64,000 nucleotides of DNA from Bacteriovoracaceae bacterium UBA4096 (GCA_002381945.1 DFXY01000004.1:143158-207157), one strand, 5' to 3'. Positions 42,977 through 52,634 are shown, counted from the stretch's first letter. The notes: generated from the sequence alone by a model not told the origin. Numbers and translations are program-made.

Positions 42977-44386
42977 TCATCCCGGCAATGAAGAATAGTT
43001 GATCTTGGCAGAGATAGGAGCCTTGATCCTTTCTTTGACCATACCTAATTCTTTTAAACGTCTGAAGAAGGTTGCACGAGAAAGACCAAGCTTCTCTGCG
43101 GCTATTTCCCGATTGCCATTACATTCCAATAGCACTCTTTCATATCTATCTCTTTCAAGGCCTAGAACTGAAGCTCCAAATCTACCCACTAGGTTCTTTG
43201 TCGATTTATTTCCAAAAATATTTGCAAGCTGCGGAAGGGCCTGGCATAAATCTTTCTCTCTCATGACTGATCCAGAAACTTTGCTGGCAGCTCTTTCGAT
43301 TGCTGACTGAAGTTGCCTTACATTTCCTGGCCAATGATAAGCAGCCAAAAGTTCTAGGGCATCATTAGTAATAGAAAGGTTCTTCTTTATATTACTATCC
43401 TTTAAGAAATGGTTTACAAGTTCTGGGATGTCTTCCAGTCTCTCTCGCAAAGGTGGAATTCTAATTTGGGTTTTTGCTAGCCGATAGTATAGATCTTCTC
43501 TGAAAGTCTTCTTCGAAATTGAATCCTCAATGTTGACGTGAGTTGCAGAAATAGTTCTAAAGTTAACTGCGATTTCTTCGTGTGATCCTACTCGTTGAAC
43601 CTTCCGCTCCTGCAAGACTCTTAACAATTTAGCTTGTTGATTAAGAGGCATGTCTCCTATTTCGTCTAAAAAGACGTAACCACCGCCAACTGCTTCAAAT
43701 GCGCCAATTTTGTCTCTGTCCGCTCCGGTAAAAGCTCCCTTAACGTGTCCAAAAAGTTCCGACTCTGCAATGCTGTCAGAAATAGCGCCACAGTGTATGG
43801 GGACAAATCTTTTAGAAGGATCGAATTGGCAGGCAATGCTCTTTGCTACAACCTCTTTACCAGTTCCTGTCTCACCAATTAGCAGAATATCTTTAATTCC
43901 TGCGCTTACGGCCTTATTAATTTCAGCCCTGAGATTCTGCATTGGAAGTGACTTTCCAATAAGTACAACTCCAGAACATGATTCTTGCATTTCAATTGCT
44001 CTTAACCGCATCTCGCGTTGTTCGAGACCGCTACGAACAGCTTCTCTTATTTTTGCCGGTGTAACTGGCTTTGGTAAAAAACATGTCACCCCCGCATTCA
44101 TAATCTGGATTAATCTTTCGGGCCTTGTTTCTCCACTTATAACAATTACGTCTGCGCCTTTATCGGCAGCCTGAATAACTCTAAAAATATCGATCCCACT
44201 GCGCGGATCATTCTCAAAGTTCATATCCAAAAGAATAACATCATAGAATTTGGTTTGAATTGCCTGAATTCCTTGATCTATGCTGGCAATTGATGTTACC
44301 TCACATTCATCCTCCAGGATTAAGGGAATCTGGGATAACCAACTGTTGTCATCATCAAGTGCTAATACTTTTCCAACTCTTTTCAT
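42977..44386 (-). CDS. NtrC-family sigma-54-dependent response regulator
   Basis: A 469-residue regulator with a REC domain (phospho-Asp in VILLDMNFE near residue 53), an AAA+ domain (GETGTGKE near 167, GAFTGA near 220, LDEIGDM) and a C-terminal Fis-type HTH (NREIAAEKLGLSRATFFRRL). GAFTGA contacts sigma-54. It overlaps the kinase gene by 4 nt. It would activate sigma-54 promoters on a signal from the kinase, possibly that of the transfer operon. Confidence 0.93.
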   Translation of the reverse strand: MKRVGKVLALDDDNSWLSQIPLILEDECEVTSIASIDQGIQAIQTKFYDVILLDMNFENDPRSGIDIFRVIQAADKGADVIVISGETRPERLIQIMNAGVTCFLPKPVTPAKIREAVRSGLEQREMRLRAIEMQESCSGVVLIGKSLPMQNLRAEINKAVSAGIKDILLIGETGTGKEVVAKSIACQFDPSKRFVPIHCGAISDSIAESELFGHVKGAFTGADRDKIGAFEAVGGGYVFLDEIGDMPLNQQAKLLRVLQERKVQRVGSHEEIAVNFRTISATHVNIEDSISKKTFREDLYYRLAKTQIRIPPLRERLEDIPELVNHFLKDSNIKKNLSITNDALELLAAYHWPGNVRQLQSAIERAASKVSGSVMREKDLCQALPQLANIFGNKSTKNLVGRFGASVLGLERDRYERVLLECNGNREIAAEKLGLSRATFFRRLKELGMVKERIKAPISAKINYSSLPG

Positions 44387-45768
44387 AAAACAGCCTCTGT
44401 TCTATTATTTGGTATCGAAACAACCATCTGTGCGCCGCCAAGTTCGGCGGATTTTGAAGCAACTATTTTTCCGCCATGAGCCTCTACAATTTTCTTTGTA
44501 ATTACTAAACCAAGGCCAGTTCCTCTTGCCTTAGAAGTTCTGAAAGCTTTAAATATTTTGTCTGGGTGCCCTGAAATACCACATCCACTGTCTTCTACCG
44601 ATAATCGAATTTCCGATTCAGATTCCTCAGCCGAGATAAGAATGGTTTGTTTATCCTTAGAATCAGCTGCTGCTTCTATCGCGTTTTTCACAAGATTATT
44701 AACAACTCTCATGAACTGAGTCGAATCATGTGGAATCATTTTTTCACATGGGAGTTTTCTCAAGATTTCTACATTTCGGAGAGCAGCCATTTCCTCATTC
44801 TGCTTGATTGAACTTTCTATGGTTTTTACAATGTCATCAGTATGCTTATTAACCTTAATCGATCTGTTTCCATCCAATGTAGTTTCAATAATATTGCAAA
44901 TAATCGGCAGATTTGTCTTACTCATAAGATGAGCATTTTCGAGCCTCGATAGTCGTTTAGGTGAGCTAGCTTCCTGTTCTTCAACCAAATACATTGCAGA
45001 CACGATGGACTGGAGTGGTGTTTTAATATCATGCATGATCCCGCTGGTAAGTTGACCTATGATCGCTTGATCTCGTGAGCTATTGTAGCGATCTAAAACT
45101 TCAGAGATTTTTATTTTGAGATCTTCTAGCTCCTTGAATGGCAAATCTATTTTATCAGCCCTCATTCCGTTAATATCAGCTTCAATCCAAGAAACTAAGT
45201 CATCCAGGGCCGCCGGAAGCGTTCTTGAAAGAAGACGAGAAATAAAAATATAAATCCCAACAAAAACTACACCCAGAACAATTAAACTGAGGAAAGCGAC
45301 TTGAACAATTTCTTTCAGATAATTTGGAGATACGTTTTCCTTTGACTTGAATAGATATCCAAATAACTCATTAGACTCTCTGAGTGGCGCTACGACAGCA
45401 GTTAAACGCTGGTCTTGGGATGTGCATGTCGTGATATCTGTCTGAGAAATCTTACAGTGATTAAAAGGAAAATCGATATCAGACTGGCCTTTAACAATTT
45501 TTGTCTCTTTAAGTCCCTCGTTCTTCTTTATCCTCTCAAGAAGTAGGTCAATCCCTTGCTTCTGTTCTGGTAAGAGAAAAGATGGCAAAAACTGATTCAC
45601 CTGGCTTTCAATATTATTAGTTAATTCATTGATAACATGTTCTTCTGCAAGCTTTGCTTTTTTCATTGAATATAAAGTAAAGCTCGTAAACATAAGAACT
45701 ATTGTTACTAGAAAAGTCCCAATAGAAATTTGCCAGACCCTGTCTCGAAGTGTTGGTGTAGGCTTCAT
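44383..45768 (-). CDS. Membrane sensor histidine kinase
   Basis: A 461-residue kinase. Two membrane segments (about 12-32 and 150-172) enclose a ~115-residue periplasmic sensor. The H box is GIMHDIKTPLQS near residue 245, then the ATPase with N box NNLVKNAIEAA, G1 VEDSGCGIS and G2 GTGLGLVITK. All catalytic parts are present. It overlaps both neighbours by 4 nt and pairs with the NtrC-type regulator. The binding protein before it may be its co-sensor. Confidence 0.92.
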   Translation of the reverse strand: MKPTPTLRDRVWQISIGTFLVTIVLMFTSFTLYSMKKAKLAEEHVINELTNNIESQVNQFLPSFLLPEQKQGIDLLLERIKKNEGLKETKIVKGQSDIDFPFNHCKISQTDITTCTSQDQRLTAVVAPLRESNELFGYLFKSKENVSPNYLKEIVQVAFLSLIVLGVVFVGIYIFISRLLSRTLPAALDDLVSWIEADINGMRADKIDLPFKELEDLKIKISEVLDRYNSSRDQAIIGQLTSGIMHDIKTPLQSIVSAMYLVEEQEASSPKRLSRLENAHLMSKTNLPIICNIIETTLDGNRSIKVNKHTDDIVKTIESSIKQNEEMAALRNVEILRKLPCEKMIPHDSTQFMRVVNNLVKNAIEAAADSKDKQTILISAEESESEIRLSVEDSGCGISGHPDKIFKAFRTSKARGTGLGLVITKKIVEAHGGKIVASKSAELGGAQMVVSIPNNRTEAVL

Positions 45769-46910
45769 CGCTGTCCCCTATGAAGAGACACTGATTGATC
45801 AACTTCAAATCCAGCTTCGGTAGTTTTAAGGATTAAAATGTCTTTTTGAGGAGCTTTGTTTGGGGTCATCAAATACTTACCAGTAACGCCAGTAAATTCC
45901 CTTATTTTCCGAAGAGCTTCTTCTAATGATTCCCTGTCATGGGTTTTGGTCGAAAGTATAGCCTCAATCAAAAAGCTCATGAAATCATAGGCCAGAACTG
46001 AAGAGTCATTAGGCAAGTTTTTGAAGTTCGCTTTATATGCGCTTACAAACTCCATTGAGGATTTGGTTTTAAGTCTTGGGTGCCAATGGGTAACTGAATA
46101 TCCGTCAAACTTTCTACCTTTTAAAACATTAAAGAATTCTGATCCTTCATTTCCCCACCCATCAGCACCAAGGAAAGGTTTCTTAATTCCAGCTTCCAAC
46201 AGTGAAAGAATAATTCTGGCAGCAGTTAATTCCTGGTTTGGAATGAATACGGCATCAAAGTCTAGTCCTTTCAAGTTTTGTGCGGCAGTTTCAAAGTTTT
46301 TGTCTTCCTGAATGACAAGAACTTTTTTAACAACTGTTCCTCCGAATCTAATTAGTTCTTTTTCGAAGGTATCAGCAAGATCTGTGCAATATGCACAATT
46401 GCCTGCTGGTATAACCACAATCTTTTTGGCCTTAAGTCCTTCTACGGTAAACTTTGCCAAGACCTGGGCCATATATTGATTATTGAATGATCCTAAATGA
46501 ATGTATCTTCCAAAACTGCTAAGCCTATTTGCAGACGCACTCGGGCTTAGCATGGGAAGTTTTAATTTTGCATGCACAGGAGCAGCCATTAAGGCATTAG
46601 AGGAATAGTTATAACCGATAACAGCGGAAACCCTGGAGAGATCAGCTTCTCTAACTGTTTTTAAAACATTTAAATCGTCCGCTCCATAGTCAAACTCTTT
46701 CAGAACAATTTCTATTTCCTTATCAGCTAGCCGCTTTGAATAATGTTCGAGCGCTAGTTTAACTCCATTTCTGAAATAGCCACCGTATGGATTAAAACTC
46801 ACAGTACTCAATTCGGAGAAATTTGAGGCAAGACCAATATGTACTTTCTTGGTTGCACCAAAAGTTATTTTAGATAACAGAATTAAAAGAAGTACTGTTA
46901 AAACCTTCAT
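45765..46910 (-). CDS. Periplasmic branched-chain-amino-acid-type binding protein
   Basis: A 381-residue exported protein of the type 1 periplasmic binding fold (LivJ/Leu-binding family). The signal peptide MKVLTVLLLILLSKITFG is followed by VHIGLASNFS, VSAVIGYNYSSNALMAAPVH, KLPMLSPSASANRLS, VVIPAGNCAYCTDLADTF. No ABC permease or ATPase is nearby, so it probably acts as a ligand sensor for the coupled kinase and not in transport. Overlaps of 4 nt on both sides. Confidence 0.85.
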   Translation of the reverse strand: MKVLTVLLLILLSKITFGATKKVHIGLASNFSELSTVSFNPYGGYFRNGVKLALEHYSKRLADKEIEIVLKEFDYGADDLNVLKTVREADLSRVSAVIGYNYSSNALMAAPVHAKLKLPMLSPSASANRLSSFGRYIHLGSFNNQYMAQVLAKFTVEGLKAKKIVVIPAGNCAYCTDLADTFEKELIRFGGTVVKKVLVIQEDKNFETAAQNLKGLDFDAVFIPNQELTAARIILSLLEAGIKKPFLGADGWGNEGSEFFNVLKGRKFDGYSVTHWHPRLKTKSSMEFVSAYKANFKNLPNDSSVLAYDFMSFLIEAILSTKTHDRESLEEALRKIREFTGVTGKYLMTPNKAPQKDILILKTTEAGFEVDQSVSLHRGQR

Positions 46911-47584
46911 CCAACGGCTTCCTTAAGATCGAAACCAGAGGCAAACTTAGATTTTAACTCCCCTTTCAGTTTTCCGGATACTCCTATAACTCCAAGAACT
47001 GGTTTAATGAGTTCTTTTTCTGAGGTTGCCTTTTCTTGAAAAATGAATTTACTGTCCTCTATCCATGTCGCAAGTGCCTTAGTCTCTGAAAAGTCCTGAA
47101 CAGTCTTTTCAGTTATAGCGATCAAAAAATCTAGGTTTTGCGTTTCTAAGAAAGAAGTCATTAGGTTCAACTGTTCAGCTTTCAGGCCATGCATAGAATC
47201 AAAAGAGATTTTGATAGTGATTGAGTTTTCAATAGCCGCCTGTATAAGAAAAGAATAAGTTTCCCTGTTCTCTGGTAGAAGCCAGCGCCCATGAGTTTCA
47301 AGAACCACTTTTTTCCCAAAATATTTTAGCAATTTTAAAATTGCAGGTAAGTCAGGATGAAGAGAAGGCTCTCCCCCTCTGACACTAATTACATCTGGTA
47401 ATCGTTCTTCCCAAAAAATGATTTCATTCTCCAAGGAACGAACATTTAAGAATAAGCCGGGCTCTTTCTTGATAAGTTCTTCTGCTGATTTATTTGAAAC
47501 GACATTGGGAGCATAACAACCCGAGCATGACCTATTACAAGCCGAGGTAACTTCAATAATCAAATCCGGTTGAAAGCTTCTCAT
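46907..47584 (-). CDS. Radical SAM enzyme
   Basis: A 225-residue, short radical SAM protein. The 4Fe-4S site is SACNRSCSGCYAP (CxxxCxxC, near residues 15-22), followed by VSVRGGEPSLHPDLP, the SAM-binding motif. ATG 47584 is used since it overlaps the EamA stop as ATGA. The substrate is unknown. It lies between an exporter gene and a binding-protein gene, so it may modify the molecule that is exported and then sensed. Confidence 0.88.
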   Translation of the reverse strand: MRSFQPDLIIEVTSACNRSCSGCYAPNVVSNKSAEELIKKEPGLFLNVRSLENEIIFWEERLPDVISVRGGEPSLHPDLPAILKLLKYFGKKVVLETHGRWLLPENRETYSFLIQAAIENSITIKISFDSMHGLKAEQLNLMTSFLETQNLDFLIAITEKTVQDFSETKALATWIEDSKFIFQEKATSEKELIKPVLGVIGVSGKLKGELKSKFASGFDLKEAVG

Positions 47585-48576
47585 TTCGTACTCCGGAAAT
47601 TTTTTTGCTGAGAAAGCCATACTCCTGCCATGACAAGAATGGTTCCTAAAAGAATTTGTGTGCTCAGAACTTCATTCGCAATCAAAACGCCTATTAAGAC
47701 AGCAGTTGGGGTCTTGATGTGCATTGATGATGCAATTTCCTGAGGGGATGTTCGCGCAAGCGCCGCATTCCAAATAAAAAAGCAAAAAGCTGAACAAACT
47801 AATGCTAAGAAAATCAGCGCAACCCAAGATATGACACTGGCATTTGTAGTCAGGTTGGCCAAAACATTTTCTTCAAAAACAAATGCAGCAATTGTTAATT
47901 CCAGGAAGCCAATTGCCATTGTCCAGAATGTCAGTGATGTGCTGGAAAAATCTTTTGAATACTTTCTGGTCAAAATGACAGAGATGGCTAAGCAAGATGC
48001 AGACGCAAGAGTTAGTAACGATCCATAAAAGAAATCAGAGGAAAGAGCGAGGCCCGAAAGGTTGGTGTTAGAAAACAGTAGTATCGAGCCACCCATTAGC
48101 CCCAGGAATAGCGAAGTCCACTTACTCGAGGTTAACTTTTCTTTCAAAACAACTTTCCCTAAAGCAAGAACCAGCAAGGGAGATGTCAGCATTATAGCAG
48201 CAGAGACGCTTGAAGAAATATACCTAAGGCCGGCCAATTGCATGGGATATAGTAGACCAAAAGCAGAAGTACCAATGAGCAGAATACCAAGCCACTCACC
48301 AGTGTTTCGAGGAATATCGATTTTCTTTCCTAAAAAGGTTATCACTGTAAAGAGGCCAATAGTCGCTATTCCAAAACGCAAACTTGATGCCGTAAAAGGT
48401 CCCCAAGCTTGAAGAGTGTACTTGGAAGCCAAAAATGATGCTCCCCAAAGGATGTTTGCTAAAATTGCCAAAAGAAAGCTTGGGTTCAAATTGAGTGCAG
48501 TGCTTAGTCCAAGACTACCTCGAAGTGCTGCCGCCCTTTCCAAGATGAATGGATTAACTTTAAAAATAGTGTTCAT
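47581..48576 (-). CDS. EamA/DMT-family exporter
   Basis: A 331-residue membrane protein with about 10 membrane segments in two repeated EamA halves. The first begins ILANILWGASFLASKYTL (about 33-50), and the second has SLTFWTMAIGFLELTIAAFVF and KTPTAVLIGVLIANEVLS. DMT exporters pass small metabolites. Start ATG 48576 follows GGGAG and lies next to a TGAGACT operator. It heads the translationally coupled signalling operon. Confidence 0.88.
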   Translation of the reverse strand: MNTIFKVNPFILERAAALRGSLGLSTALNLNPSFLLAILANILWGASFLASKYTLQAWGPFTASSLRFGIATIGLFTVITFLGKKIDIPRNTGEWLGILLIGTSAFGLLYPMQLAGLRYISSSVSAAIMLTSPLLVLALGKVVLKEKLTSSKWTSLFLGLMGGSILLFSNTNLSGLALSSDFFYGSLLTLASASCLAISVILTRKYSKDFSSTSLTFWTMAIGFLELTIAAFVFEENVLANLTTNASVISWVALIFLALVCSAFCFFIWNAALARTSPQEIASSMHIKTPTAVLIGVLIANEVLSTQILLGTILVMAGVWLSQQKNFRSTK

Positions 48577-48586
48577 GCTCACTCCC

Positions 48587-48682
48587 AGTCTCAAAGAGGT
48601 CATGTGATACTATGAGACTATACCTGCGTCAAGTAGCTAAAAAGATTGAGACTGCTGTCTCACATTTGAGACTAGAGTCTCA
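48587..48682. promoter_or_regulatory. TGAGACT operator cluster of the signalling operon
   Basis: TGAGACT copies at 48587-48593 (minus), 48613-48619 (plus), 48647-48653 (plus), 48667-48673 (plus), 48676-48682 (minus), and one imperfect at 48656-48662 (minus). The 48667-48682 pair is TGAGACT-AG-AGTCTCA. One copy lies in the promoter spacer and one at the SD, as expected for a repressor. Confidence 0.8.
48604..48632 (-). promoter_or_regulatory. Predicted promoter of the signalling operon
   Basis: -35 TTGACG (48632-48627), a 17-bp spacer and -10 TATCAC (48609-48604) on the minus strand, 28 bp before the EamA start codon. A TGAGACT site (48613-48619) lies in the spacer. Confidence 0.55.
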
Positions 48683-48754
48683 ATCCTCTAAAGTATTTTA
48701 AGCAAGTTGGGCCAAGCATGAATTCAGAATGCACTGTAATCTTTACAAGGTTTA

Positions 48755-48838
48755 ACTCATCAGCTCAAAAATTAGGATTTAGAAATCATTTGATGAGTAA
48801 GAAGTTGCTAACCAAAACTGAAAGGCTCTTGGTTAGCA
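48755..48838. repeat. Two adjacent inverted repeats between the ICE and the UspA gene
   Basis: ACTCATCA (48755-48762) pairs with TGATGAGT (48791-48798). TGCTAACCAA (48806-48815) pairs with TTGGTTAGCA (48829-48838) around a 13-nt loop. The second hairpin may terminate UspA transcription, although no T-run follows. They mark the probable right border of the ICE block. Confidence 0.5.
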
Positions 48839-48860
48839 TTATCAAAAGAAGTGTTACAAA

Positions 48861-49724
48861 CTAACGAACGAGTAAGACTGGTTTAGTGACAAGACTTAGG
48901 ATTTTCGAGGTTAGGCTTCCCATAACTAAATCTCGTAACCAGCTATGGCTGAAAGCTCCCATACATAGAAAACTTATATCATTAGAAGTTAAATAATCAT
49001 TTAAGCTCGTCCCTACATCACCTTCCAGAAAAGCAATTTTAGTTGCGATAGAAGCTGTCTCTAAGTATTTTTTAGCATCGTTCAAATCTGATTTTATTTT
49101 ATCACTTTCAGGACCAACAAAAACTAAGTGAACGGACAACCAGTGAAAGCTAGCGTTTCTGGCAACAAACTCTAAAGCTTTCTTCGCGCCATCACTACCA
49201 TCAAAGGCAAGACATAAAGTTTTCGGTTCTTGATAGTCTTCGGTTACGATCAAGACTGGTTTTTCTAAGGATCGTATTATTGATTCAACTTTATGGCCGA
49301 CAACTGATTTGTCGTGTGAATCTTGATGCTTTTCTCCATATCTTCCAATCACAGCTACCGAAATTTTATCTTTCAGTTCCATTATGTTTTCTACGACCTT
49401 ACCTTTACGAAGGCACTGATCTACCTCTGAGACACCATTGTTCTTAGCTCTTTCTTGCCCGGCTTCTAAAATAAGCTTTCCTCTTTTTTGAAGAAGTTTA
49501 TTTTGTTCGTGTTCAGTATTAACGAATTCTTCCAGCAAATCTTCTCTCGCCCCAAGACCAATACTGCCAGAGAGGTCAGCATCATTTGTATGGTTTTGAG
49601 TATCAATTGCATGAAATAATTTTAGAGTTATATTTGTCTTTTTAGACAACCAAGAGCCGTAATCAATAACGGCTTCACTTGGCTTAAAACCATTGATACA
49701 ACATAAAATATTCTTAGTTTCCAT
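48861..49724 (-). CDS. Tandem universal stress protein (UspA family)
   Basis: A 287-residue protein with two Usp domains, about 1-150 and 155-287. The second has LCLAFDGSDGAKKALEFV and MGAFSHSWLRDLVMGSLTSKILS, near the ATP-binding G-x2-G-x9-G-S/T pattern of UspA. The ATG overlaps the SulP stop by one base (TAATG). Tandem Usp next to a SulP transporter is a common pairing and suggests regulation of anion uptake. Confidence 0.87.
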   Translation of the reverse strand: METKNILCCINGFKPSEAVIDYGSWLSKKTNITLKLFHAIDTQNHTNDADLSGSIGLGAREDLLEEFVNTEHEQNKLLQKRGKLILEAGQERAKNNGVSEVDQCLRKGKVVENIMELKDKISVAVIGRYGEKHQDSHDKSVVGHKVESIIRSLEKPVLIVTEDYQEPKTLCLAFDGSDGAKKALEFVARNASFHWLSVHLVFVGPESDKIKSDLNDAKKYLETASIATKIAFLEGDVGTSLNDYLTSNDISFLCMGAFSHSWLRDLVMGSLTSKILSLVTKPVLLVR

Positions 49725-51217
49725 TAGTGGCCTCCCATAATACGATCAATTTCGGCTGGATTATCATAGACACCAAAACGATCAATAATCGTTTGGCTGG
49801 CGTTATTAAGTCCCTTAATTTCAACTTCAGTACCTTCTCTTCTAAATTTAATAACAACCTTATCTAAAGCAGCTACAGCTGAAATATCCCAGAAATGCGC
49901 CTTCTCTAGATCAATTACGACTTTATCTGCAGCTTCTTTGAAATTAAACTGTGAGATAAAGCGTTCGGAAGAATTGAAAAAAACTTGTCCATGTATGCGA
50001 TAGATTATTGCGTTTTGATCTTCTCTAAATTCTTTTTCAATATACATAAAGTGACTGATTTTATTCGCAAAAAATAAAGCTGCCATTAACACACCTACAA
50101 AAACGCCATAAGCAAGATTGTGAGTATAAACAACGACAACTACAGTCGTAATCATGACAAGATTAGTAGATAGAGGATGTTTTTTGATATTTTTAATAGA
50201 GCGCCAACTAAAGGTACCGATAGATACCATGATCATTACCGCGACTAAAGCTGCCATCGGTATCAGGGTCAACCACTTACTGAGAAAAACTACCATAATC
50301 AATAGAAACACACCTGCCAACAAGGCAGACAATCTACCTCGACCGCCTGATTTGATATTAATAATTGATTGACCAATCATTGCACATCCTGCCATACCAC
50401 CAAAAAAACCAGCGACGATATTAGCAATCCCTTGTCCTTTGCATTCACGGTTCTTATCCGATCCTGTATCCGTCAAGTCATCTACAATTGTTGCTGTCAT
50501 TAAAGATTCTAAAAGCCCAACCATTACTAAACCGGCTGCATAAGGAAAAATGATAGCAAGCGTTTCGAAGTTGAATGGAATGTTTGGAATAGAGAATATT
50601 GGAAGTGAGTCAGGAAGTTTTCCCATATCTCCTACCGTTCTAATATCTAGACCTAGGTATGTTGATACAACTGTAAGACCTACGATGCAGACCAATGGTG
50701 CAGGAATTACTTTTCCTATTCCAGGAATTAAAGGGAAGAGATAAATAATCCCTAAGCCAGCAGCGGTCATAGCATAGACGTGCCAAGTAACATTTGTTAA
50801 CTCAGGCAATTGGGCCATAAAGATGAGAATACCGAGTGCATTAACAAAACCAGTAACAACTGATTGAGAGACAAAGCTCATCAAACTGCCTAGTTTCAAG
50901 TAACCAGCTACAATTTGTAATAAGCCTGTTAAAATCGTTGCAGCTAATAAATATTCCAGACCGTGATTTTTCACGAGTGATACCATTAATAATGCCATAG
51001 CACCTGTAGCTGCAGAGATCATACCTGGTCTGCCACCAACAATAGATATCGTTACGGCAATTGCAAAAGAGGCATAAAGCCCTACCTTAGGATCAAGGCC
51101 TGCTATAATAGAAAAGGCAATGGCTTCAGGAATAAGAGCAAGAGCGACGACTAAACCAGCGAGGATATCCCCACGAACATTGCCGAACCATTCGGCTTTC
51201 TTGGACAAAAAAAGCAT
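49724..51217 (-). CDS. SulP-family anion transporter (BicA-like)
   Basis: A 497-residue transporter with about 10-12 membrane segments. The SulP signature is visible near the N-terminus ([31 protein letters not shown]), and the C-terminal STAS domain at about 400-490 ([34 protein letters not shown]). SulP proteins carry sulfate, bicarbonate or related anions; the substrate cannot be read from sequence. SD GGAG precedes the ATG. It forms an operon with the Usp gene. Confidence 0.92.
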   Translation of the reverse strand: MLFLSKKAEWFGNVRGDILAGLVVALALIPEAIAFSIIAGLDPKVGLYASFAIAVTISIVGGRPGMISAATGAMALLMVSLVKNHGLEYLLAATILTGLLQIVAGYLKLGSLMSFVSQSVVTGFVNALGILIFMAQLPELTNVTWHVYAMTAAGLGIIYLFPLIPGIGKVIPAPLVCIVGLTVVSTYLGLDIRTVGDMGKLPDSLPIFSIPNIPFNFETLAIIFPYAAGLVMVGLLESLMTATIVDDLTDTGSDKNRECKGQGIANIVAGFFGGMAGCAMIGQSIINIKSGGRGRLSALLAGVFLLIMVVFLSKWLTLIPMAALVAVMIMVSIGTFSWRSIKNIKKHPLSTNLVMITTVVVVVYTHNLAYGVFVGVLMAALFFANKISHFMYIEKEFREDQNAIIYRIHGQVFFNSSERFISQFNFKEAADKVVIDLEKAHFWDISAVAALDKVVIKFRREGTEVEIKGLNNASQTIIDRFGVYDNPAEIDRIMGGH

Positions 51218-51368
51218 AGAACTCCAAATAAAAATAAAATAACTGAATGTGATATGAAAAAAAATGGAACTTAAATTAAGGCGGTAAAATTGGAAAAAAC
51301 ATTAAATAACTCACTTTGTACTTCTAAGTTTATATAAAAACCACTTAAAGTCTATTACGAACTGCGCA

Positions 51369-51653
51369 TTAACTAGAAAAGCCTGGCGCATCGGAAAATA
51401 TCAGTTGCCCTTCACGCCCTATAAAACAATAAGTAAGTGCTCCATCAGCAGTCCCAGAGGAAGTCATTACTGCAACATCATATGTTATCAATTCTGAGTC
51501 TTCGATAACTTTGAACACATGAACATTCATATCAGAACTTGTTTTTTGCGTTTCGCCAACTTTGACCCCGTTATAAAATATACGTAAGCAACTTTTATCT
51601 TTTTCAACACTTATAGATTTTCCATTATGCGTGAATGTTTTTGAGTAACTCAT
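51369..51653 (-). CDS. Small unknown cytoplasmic protein
   Basis: A 94-residue beta-rich protein of no recognised family (FTHNGKSISVEKDKSCLRIFYNG, ALTYCFIGREGQLIF). ATG 51653 has GGGAGA 6 nt upstream and is preferred to TTG 51659. It follows the DksA/TraR-type gene by 11 bp on the same strand, so it is probably its operon partner. Confidence 0.65.
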   Translation of the reverse strand: MSYSKTFTHNGKSISVEKDKSCLRIFYNGVKVGETQKTSSDMNVHVFKVIEDSELITYDVAVMTSSGTADGALTYCFIGREGQLIFSDAPGFSS

Positions 51654-51664
51654 ATGCAATCTCC

Positions 51665-51988
51665 CTAAACTGTATCCTCATAATTCTTAACCTCATATCC
51701 TGAGCAAGGCCTACAAAATATTCTCTCTGGTGAAGATAGGAGATCTCTGTCCGGAATTTTTTTCTTACATGTTTTACAAATGCCAAATCGATCTAATTCA
51801 ATCCGCTTTAAAGCCTCTTTCAAATTATTAATTCTGCTCTTGGCGACATCTATTCGAGGTTTCTCGAGACGTTGAAACAGAAAACTTTGAGCTTTTACAT
51901 CCGAATCGCAAAGCTCGGATTTATGTATTAGCTCTTCGCACTCCATGATTTGCCGCTCAATTATAAGTTTATAATCAATCTTACTCAC
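51665..51988 (-). CDS. DksA/TraR-type C4 zinc-finger protein
   Basis: A 107-residue protein. A helical hairpin (about 10-65) is followed by a C4 zinc finger, CKTCKKKIPDRD and CRPC (about 73-100). DksA-type proteins enter the RNA polymerase secondary channel and alter promoter response. Start GTG 51988, with GGAG upstream. It follows the methyltransferase gene with a 1-bp gap. It is one of three such proteins within 3.6 kb. Confidence 0.85.
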   Translation of the reverse strand: MSKIDYKLIIERQIMECEELIHKSELCDSDVKAQSFLFQRLEKPRIDVAKSRINNLKEALKRIELDRFGICKTCKKKIPDRDLLSSPERIFCRPCSGYEVKNYEDTV

Positions 51989-51989
51989 T

Positions 51990-52634
51990 TCAACTCCTCA
52001 GCACCACGACTCTACCATCTGACCTAAGAAGATCTTTGAACCGATAGTGTTTTTTTATCCATTCAAAAGTTCTCATTCTATAAAAGGACACATGAGTTGG
52101 ATCGCGGTGATAATACCACTCATCAAAATCAATAGAATCATTATACAAATCAGTCATGATTGCGAGATGACCATCTGGCTTTAAGAGAAACCTCAATTTA
52201 TGGAACTCATCTGCAGGAGAATAAAAATGTTCTACCACTTCACATGAAACGATAAAGTCGTACTCTTTCGTAAGAGACCAAACATCATCCCAAAAGTAAG
52301 GATCATATAAATTCATCTCATATCCTCGGCCGACGAGAATTGATGAAATTACTGGACCGGGTCCGGCTCCGAAATCTAGTCCTGTACTTGGAGGTGGCAC
52401 ATTATTAAGTACATAATCTACTATTGGAGAAACAAAGCTTTGGTACCGTGAATCTGTAATGTCATTGTTATGGGTCAAATAATGAGCTCTCTCTAATGAA
52501 GGACGTAAGTGAAATGCTTCGTCTAAAAAAATAAGCCCACAATAATAGCAGTCCCAATATTTTTCTTTGGTGCGTTTAATTAATTTGAATGTAATTTGGT
52601 CGTTAAGACACAAGAGACATCTCGTCTCTGACAT
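51990..52634 (-). CDS. SAM-dependent methyltransferase with N-terminal zinc ribbon
   Basis: A 214-residue class I methyltransferase. A CxxC pair at each end of the first 30 residues (CLLC and CYYC) forms a zinc ribbon. Motif I is GLDFGAGPGPVISSIL near 83, followed by FIVSCEVVEHFYSP and LRFLLKPDGHLAIMTDL. The layout resembles small-molecule or O-/C-methyltransferases with a zinc N-terminus. SD AAGGA is present. The substrate is unknown. Confidence 0.85.
   Translation of the reverse strand: MSETRCLLCLNDQITFKLIKRTKEKYWDCYYCGLIFLDEAFHLRPSLERAHYLTHNNDITDSRYQSFVSPIVDYVLNNVPPPSTGLDFGAGPGPVISSILVGRGYEMNLYDPYFWDDVWSLTKEYDFIVSCEVVEHFYSPADEFHKLRFLLKPDGHLAIMTDLYNDSIDFDEWYYHRDPTHVSFYRMRTFEWIKKHYRFKDLLRSDGRVVVLRS

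Noticed and set aside
48700..48720. Sigma-54-like TTGGC...CTTGC before the signalling operon
   Set aside because: Two bases short of the required spacing and upstream of a better sigma-70 promoter.
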